9,460 nucleotides of DNA, from contig QQUM01000539.1 of NCBI GenBank assembly GCA_008501545.1, forward strand, positions 1-9,460. The letters are read 5' to 3'. This document shows positions 5,810 through 9,460 of this stretch, piece after piece. The notes below the pieces were generated by a model. That model did not search any database and was not told the origin of the DNA. It saw only the letters and a list, made by a program, of their open reading frames with translations. Made by a program: the position numbers and the translations under genes. Every line of letters starts with the position of its first letter. Position 1 is the stretch's first letter. The DNA is from Calditrichota bacterium (GTDB taxonomy: Bacteria; Zhuqueibacterota; Zhuqueibacteria; Zhuqueibacterales; Geothermadaptataceae).

Positions 5810-8515
5810 TTAGAATAGACTGTCGTAGGTCAGCTGAACATAGAAAATTCGACCGATTTCGACACTGCCGTACATTTGCGTATAATTTTCACCGAAGATA
5901 TTGTTTACACCTGCCTTGATGGTTGAATTCATGTCACGCAGACGGTAGGAAATCTGACCATCCATAACGAACTCACCACCGACGGTGCCTTCACCGAATG
6001 TAGCGGCCCACAGGAATTCATCACGCCACCTGGTAGCCAGATTAAAGCCGACATTTTTGAAAACCCTGGAATTCCCAAGGCTTAATTTAACAGCGTTTTT
6101 CGGCCGGTTGATACTTGATAACCAATCTTCGGAGCCACCAGTGCGCTCAATATAGCTGTAAATTGTCGACAGACGATAACCGCTGTCAAAACTATAAGTT
6201 AGGCCAGCGCCCGCACCACGGATCGTAACATCTCTGTCATCGTTCGAATACAGACCGTAGACTTTTCCTGTCATTGGATCAAGCACACGAGGATTTGTAA
6301 AACGATCTTTATAGTTCGAGTGGTAATAGTTCAAGTCAACAAATAAATGATTGTTTAACAGCGTCTTATAGCCAACTTCGATCGAAGTCTGGTATTCAGG
6401 TTTGACAAATTCTGTTTTAACGACTCGTGGTGTGCCTGCCAGGTAACTATTCAAATCGACAGCGCTCGCATAAACATCACCGGCACCCAGTGTTCGGCTC
6501 GTACGATCCATGTTGTCTTGTGTTCCACCGAGCAGAGTAATCGGTCCCAAATCCAGATTAATGTACTGTGATTCAATGATAGGATTATTGAATCCTGACT
6601 GAAAAGACGCACGGAAGTGGTGATCTGTATTCGGAGAAAAGACTGCAGCGACACGCGGCGATATATGGTTATCAAAGTTTTTGTGTCCATCGAGTCGCAT
6701 GGAACCGGTTACGTGCAATTTGTCATCGATCAGGTTTTTCGATGCCTGGGCGTATGCACCAAATTCATTGATGTCGATGCCTTCATCCTTGTCACTGTAA
6801 ATCGTGCCTTCCGTATCGACGCCGTAAGCGCGGAAATTTCCACCGACCTGCAGATTGACGAAGCTGATTTTATCAGCAAAATTGTACATTGCTTCGATGT
6901 TGTTAAAACCTGAATTCGATGTAAAACCAGCACCCGTGACAAAATCCTTGCGCTGGATGACTTCATCCAATGCATCGTCAAATTCTGCAGTACCAGGCAG
7001 GAAACGACCTGCGTCCGCTGCACTGCGTGCAATAGAATGTGCTGTGGTTTCATCAGCTCCTTGCAAAATGGCGCCGAGGTAATTCCCACCATATTCAGTA
7101 AACCATTGTGTATCGCCTTTCCAGGACCTGTTCACATTCCATCCGGCAAAAATAATATCATAGGAATCACCTGCATTTTCACGTTGCGTGTAGCCACGTA
7201 CGAAAAAATTCTGCCCTTTTAACTCAAGTTTTGTAAAAGTCTGATTTAGATCATTCAACGCATACCGATTTGTTCCCTGGTAGATTGCTCGACCACGACC
7301 GTGGCGTGCATCAAGGCTGGCTTCCATTGTTTCATTGAGTCGATAGCGTAAACTTCCACTGAACTTTAATGATTTAGCAGGTTCATAGTCATACAAATCT
7401 TCTTCCTTGTAGCCGGTACGAGCGATATAGATCGAGCCAAAATCCAAATCCGGAATCTGCATGCCCAAACCGCGCAATCCAGCTGCTACATCATTGAGAC
7501 TCAATGTAGTTGCTACCTCATCACCATAAAGATTCGTGCCGTTGTAACCTGGGGATGATGGGCCAACACCATTTTTATCACTCCAGTCGTGAGCGTACCA
7601 ATCAGTCGCCTGGAATTGGGAAACGACAAATTTGTAGCCAATATTTCCATGTGCTTTTGCATAACGGAAAGAAGCCTCGTAAAGCGGGTTGTTACCGGCA
7701 TTTTCATATTCAGCATTTTTTTGTCCGGCTTTTACCTGACAACTGATGCACGGATAATCAAAGGGTGATTTGCTGTTGATGAAAAGGACACCACTAAAAG
7801 CATTCGGGCCGTAAAGCGCGGAAGATGCACCAGGCAGGAATTCGACTTCCTCGATATCGATATCTGCAAGTCCGGCCATGTTTCCGACGGCAAAACTTCC
7901 ATTGGCAATGCCTGTGTTATCCACACCGTCAACGAGTTGAATGAGACCGGAATTGTGGGAAGAGCCTTCACCCCGACCGGTCGGGCCAGCGAAGACCATG
8001 CTGTTCGCAGTCATTTCGATCTCTTTCATATTCGCGAGGCCATCAAAGAGCGTAATCGAAGGCGATTCACGGATTTGCAGTTGATCCATTTTTTCCACGG
8101 TAACCGGTGCTTTTAAAATATTTTCCTCAACCCGTGAGGCGGAGATAACAATATCACCAACCATGAACGCTTTTTCTTCCATTGCCACATCAATGGTCAC
8201 TTTTGCGTCTGTAACTTCAATTTCCTGTGTTGCATAGCCAATCATAGAAACGATGAGAATGAATGGCATAGGTTGAGATGTTTTTAGTTGAAAAGAGCCA
8301 TCCGAGTTGGCCGCAGTACCAACAAACTTGTCCTTGATTTGTACCGAAGCCCCAGCAAGGAACTCACCACTGGTTTTATCCGATACCTTGCCTGAAATCT
8401 CAACTTTGACTGCAGCGCCTTCTTCTTCAGCAATCCCCAGACTAAACAATAAACATACCGAAATCAATGAAATGAAAAACATTCGGAATGCTTTCAGATT
8501 TCCTGAAATGAACAT
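5810..8515 (-). CDS. TonB-dependent outer-membrane receptor with carboxypeptidase-regulatory-like domain
   Basis: This 901-aa outer-membrane protein takes up a ligand using energy from TonB-ExbBD. Domains in order: signal peptide (about 1-29, FFISLISVCLLFSLGIA core); a carboxypeptidase-regulatory-like beta-sandwich (about 37-113, SGKVSDKTSGEFLAGASVQI onward, with MIGYATQE); a TonB-box-like segment GDIVISASR (120-128); a plug (about 130-255, with LVDGVDN and FLPGASSALYGPNAFSGV); and a 22-strand-type barrel (about 260-901) ending VQLTYDSLF with the expected C-terminal Phe. The length is normal, with no break. A CxxC pair (Cys256, Cys259) sits at the plug-barrel junction. The first ATG is chosen because GGAGGA lies directly upstream; Met12 lacks such a site. 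No SusD-like partner is adjacent, so it is not a standard Sus pair. The ligand is unknown: a glycan, siderophore, vitamin or peptide would all fit. A link to the nearby hexosaminidase is possible but unproven. Confidence 0.92.
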   Translation of the reverse strand: MFISGNLKAFRMFFISLISVCLLFSLGIAEEEGAAVKVEISGKVSDKTSGEFLAGASVQIKDKFVGTAANSDGSFQLKTSQPMPFILIVSMIGYATQEIEVTDAKVTIDVAMEEKAFMVGDIVISASRVEENILKAPVTVEKMDQLQIRESPSITLFDGLANMKEIEMTANSMVFAGPTGRGEGSSHNSGLIQLVDGVDNTGIANGSFAVGNMAGLADIDIEEVEFLPGASSALYGPNAFSGVLFINSKSPFDYPCISCQVKAGQKNAEYENAGNNPLYEASFRYAKAHGNIGYKFVVSQFQATDWYAHDWSDKNGVGPSSPGYNGTNLYGDEVATTLSLNDVAAGLRGLGMQIPDLDFGSIYIARTGYKEEDLYDYEPAKSLKFSGSLRYRLNETMEASLDARHGRGRAIYQGTNRYALNDLNQTFTKLELKGQNFFVRGYTQRENAGDSYDIIFAGWNVNRSWKGDTQWFTEYGGNYLGAILQGADETTAHSIARSAADAGRFLPGTAEFDDALDEVIQRKDFVTGAGFTSNSGFNNIEAMYNFADKISFVNLQVGGNFRAYGVDTEGTIYSDKDEGIDINEFGAYAQASKNLIDDKLHVTGSMRLDGHKNFDNHISPRVAAVFSPNTDHHFRASFQSGFNNPIIESQYINLDLGPITLLGGTQDNMDRTSRTLGAGDVYASAVDLNSYLAGTPRVVKTEFVKPEYQTSIEVGYKTLLNNHLFVDLNYYHSNYKDRFTNPRVLDPMTGKVYGLYSNDDRDVTIRGAGAGLTYSFDSGYRLSTIYSYIERTGGSEDWLSSINRPKNAVKLSLGNSRVFKNVGFNLATRWRDEFLWAATFGEGTVGGEFVMDGQISYRLRDMNSTIKAGVNNIFGENYTQMYGSVEIGRIFYVQLTYDSLF

Positions 8516-8518
8516 AGT

Positions 8519-8524
8519 TCCTCC
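8519..8524 (-). promoter_or_regulatory. Ribosome binding site of the TonB-dependent receptor
   Basis: GGAGGA on the minus strand, ending 3 nt before the ATG at 8515. It is an almost ideal anti-SD match with rather short spacing, and it decides the start over the internal Met12. Confidence 0.75.
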
Positions 8525-8559
8525 GTTATTGTGAGTTTACTTCGAATATAAAAAAGAAA

Positions 8560-8587
8560 TATTTAACCACTGAAAACGATAAATCAA
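8560..8587 (-). promoter_or_regulatory. Candidate promoter of the TonB-dependent receptor gene
   Basis: On the minus strand, TTGATT (8587-8582) and TAAATA (8565-8560) with a 16-bp spacer resemble -35 and -10 boxes. The leader would be about 38 nt. The surroundings are AT-rich, so chance matches are likely. Confidence 0.3.
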
Positions 8588-8932
8588 CTACTTGACCGGA
8601 TTTAAATATTGTATATAGATTAGTGCTTTTGACGAGGTGAGATTACTGCTGTATCAAGGCTGCTTTCTCTGTGAGGTTTCCTTTTCCCAGCCTGATTCAT
8701 ATCAAAAAGGGACCATCAAGTATGTTCAACTTTTGGATATCGGGAGACTCATTCAAAATTTGCGCCGTATAACATACGACAATCATATTAAAAAATGCAA
8801 GCATTTTAAACAGATATTGTATAAAAACTTCAAGACTAAACACCCTTCATTTTTTAAATTAAAATAAATAAAAACAGTATTTTACAATAATCAAATGAAT
8901 TAAGTTTTTTTAAAAAAAGATGTTTAAAAAAT

Positions 8933-9154
8933 TCATAACTCAATTACGATAATCGAAAAATCAGCATGATCTTCCCGAATAATAGTCATAAGTCTGTCTA
9001 ATTTTAAAATAATATTGCAAGAAAATTCCCGAGCAACAAACAAAGCATATTCAAGCCTCGCCCATACAGGTGAAAGGACAGGAACATAAAAATCACCACA
9101 CCCGGATGGAGTGTAGAGTAGTGCACGCAATCCCCACTGAAAAACTTCTTTCAT
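8933..9154 (-). CDS. Doubtful 73-aa ORF, possibly a gene remnant
   Basis: The frame starts at ATG 9154 and ends at a TGA, with an in-frame stop 18 nt upstream, so it cannot be extended at the 5' end. Its composition is less AT-rich than the flanking spacer. The C-terminal half (CNIILKLDRLMTIIREDHAD followed by FSIIVIEL) has the alternating strand-helix-strand look of part of a response-regulator receiver or similar alpha/beta domain, but it stops where such a domain would continue. GGCAGGA abuts the ATG with no spacing, which is poor for initiation. It could be a small unknown gene, a decayed fragment, or chance. It is divergent from mnmA, 85 bp away. Confidence 0.25.
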   Translation of the reverse strand: MKEVFQWGLRALLYTPSGCGDFYVPVLSPVWARLEYALFVAREFSCNIILKLDRLMTIIREDHADFSIIVIEL

Positions 9155-9163
9155 TCCTGCCCT

Positions 9164-9181
9164 GGCATGTTAAATTATGCC
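9164..9181. promoter_or_regulatory. Short inverted repeat in the mnmA upstream region
   Basis: GGCAT (9164-9168) and ATGCC (9177-9181) form a 5-bp perfect dyad with an 8-bp AT-rich centre, between the doubtful ORF and mnmA. It could be an operator or chance. Confidence 0.2.
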
Positions 9182-9239
9182 GCATTGTTTAATCCCGCAC
9201 TGTGAATCTGTGAAATGAAGCAAATTGGTTAGACCAAAT

Positions 9240-9460
9240 ATGAAAGTTGCTGTATTATTATCAGGTGGCGTAGATAGCTCGGTTGCGCTCCGCCTCGCTT
9301 TAGAACAAGGCGCTAAAGATGTGACTGCTTATTACTTGAAAATTTGGCTTGAAGATGAGTTGCAATATCTTGGCGACTGCCCATGGGAGGATGATCTGGC
9401 CTATGCACGCGCCGTTTGTGATCAGGTTGGTGTTGCATTGCATGTCGTACCCTTGCAAGA
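9240..9460 (+). CDS. mnmA: tRNA-specific 2-thiouridylase MnmA, N-terminal part (C-terminus outside window)
   Basis: The 73 residues seen are the start of the enzyme that activates U34 of Lys, Glu and Gln tRNAs with ATP and inserts sulfur to make 2-thiouridine in the cytoplasm. The PP-loop motif SGGVDSS (8-14) binds ATP, followed by the family-typical YLKIWLEDE (32-40) and CPWEDDLAYARAVCDQ (47-62). The catalytic cysteines lie beyond the window. The CPWEDDL-type segment resembles plant organellar TRMU, as I recall it, more than the E. coli form. The ATG at 9240 is chosen because the protein begins right at the beta strand leading into the P-loop and an in-frame stop occurs at 9216-9218. A TTG at 9225 is the only other candidate. 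There is no clear SD; a small dyad (TTGGT/ACCAA, 9225-9237) occupies that position. Confidence 0.93.
   Translation, partial: MKVAVLLSGGVDSSVALRLALEQGAKDVTAYYLKIWLEDELQYLGDCPWEDDLAYARAVCDQVGVALHVVPLQ

Larger units (their letters stand above)
8516..8932. other. AT-rich intergenic stretch upstream of the receptor gene
   Basis: Beyond the receptor's SD and candidate promoter I see no gene, tRNA fold, riboswitch-like element or long repeat. A plus-strand open frame from a GTG at 8637 to 8867 has no family resemblance, no proper SD and a low-complexity Lys/Phe-rich end, and is not called. The part from about 8780 to 8935 is especially rich in A and T homopolymer runs. Confidence 0.5.

Noticed and set aside
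8440..8465. Possible lipoprotein cysteine (LISVC) in the receptor signal peptide
   Set aside because: The residue before the cysteine is Val, which does not fit the lipobox, and the hydrophobic core continues past it to a normal signal peptidase I site.
8637..8867. 76-aa plus-strand frame from a GTG start
   Set aside because: There is no believable SD and no family resemblance, and the Lys/Phe-rich end comes from AT-rich DNA.

Overview
The window suggests a Gram-negative bacterium: it encodes a TonB-dependent outer-membrane receptor and several proteins with Sec signal peptides. The receptor's N-terminal carboxypeptidase-regulatory-like domain is typical of the Bacteroidota/FCB group. Two genes have strong purine-rich Shine-Dalgarno (SD) sequences (GGAGGA at the receptor, GAGGAA at the phosphatase), which is unusual for core Bacteroidota, so a related FCB-type or PVC-type lineage is possible. 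The partial MnmA at the right edge has a CPWEDDL-type segment that I recall from plant organellar TRMU proteins. I cannot place the organism more closely.

Layout, left to right. 1-289 (-) is the N-terminus of a secreted protein of unknown function. 290-931 is a long AT-rich non-coding stretch with a promoter-like site and three short dyads. 932-4241 (-) is a probable two-gene operon: a NagC/Mlc-type ROK repressor, then a secreted GH20 beta-N-acetylhexosaminidase 37 bp downstream. 4242-4574 is the divergent control region, with a 25-bp imperfect palindrome next to the ROK gene and repeated hexamers and octamers on the other side. 4575-5639 (+) is a secreted alkaline phosphatase. 5742-5781 is a bidirectional terminator. 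5810-8515 (-) is a 901-aa TonB-dependent receptor. 8516-9239 is mostly non-coding, with one doubtful 73-aa ORF at 8933-9154. 9240 to the end (+) is the start of mnmA.

The ROK-GH20 pair reads as a small sugar-responsive unit. The hexosaminidase would release N-acetylhexosamines (from chito-oligosaccharides, peptidoglycan or glycoconjugates), and the ROK repressor, which lacks the kinase catalytic aspartate, would sense the sugar or a derivative and control its own operon. The phosphatase scavenges phosphate from organic esters, and the receptor imports an unidentified ligand. A joint scavenging role for these genes is inferred only from neighbourhood. No tRNA, rRNA, CRISPR array, insertion sequence or phage gene is visible. 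I found no clearly new molecular system; the most testable new items are the control elements in 4242-4574 and 406-520.
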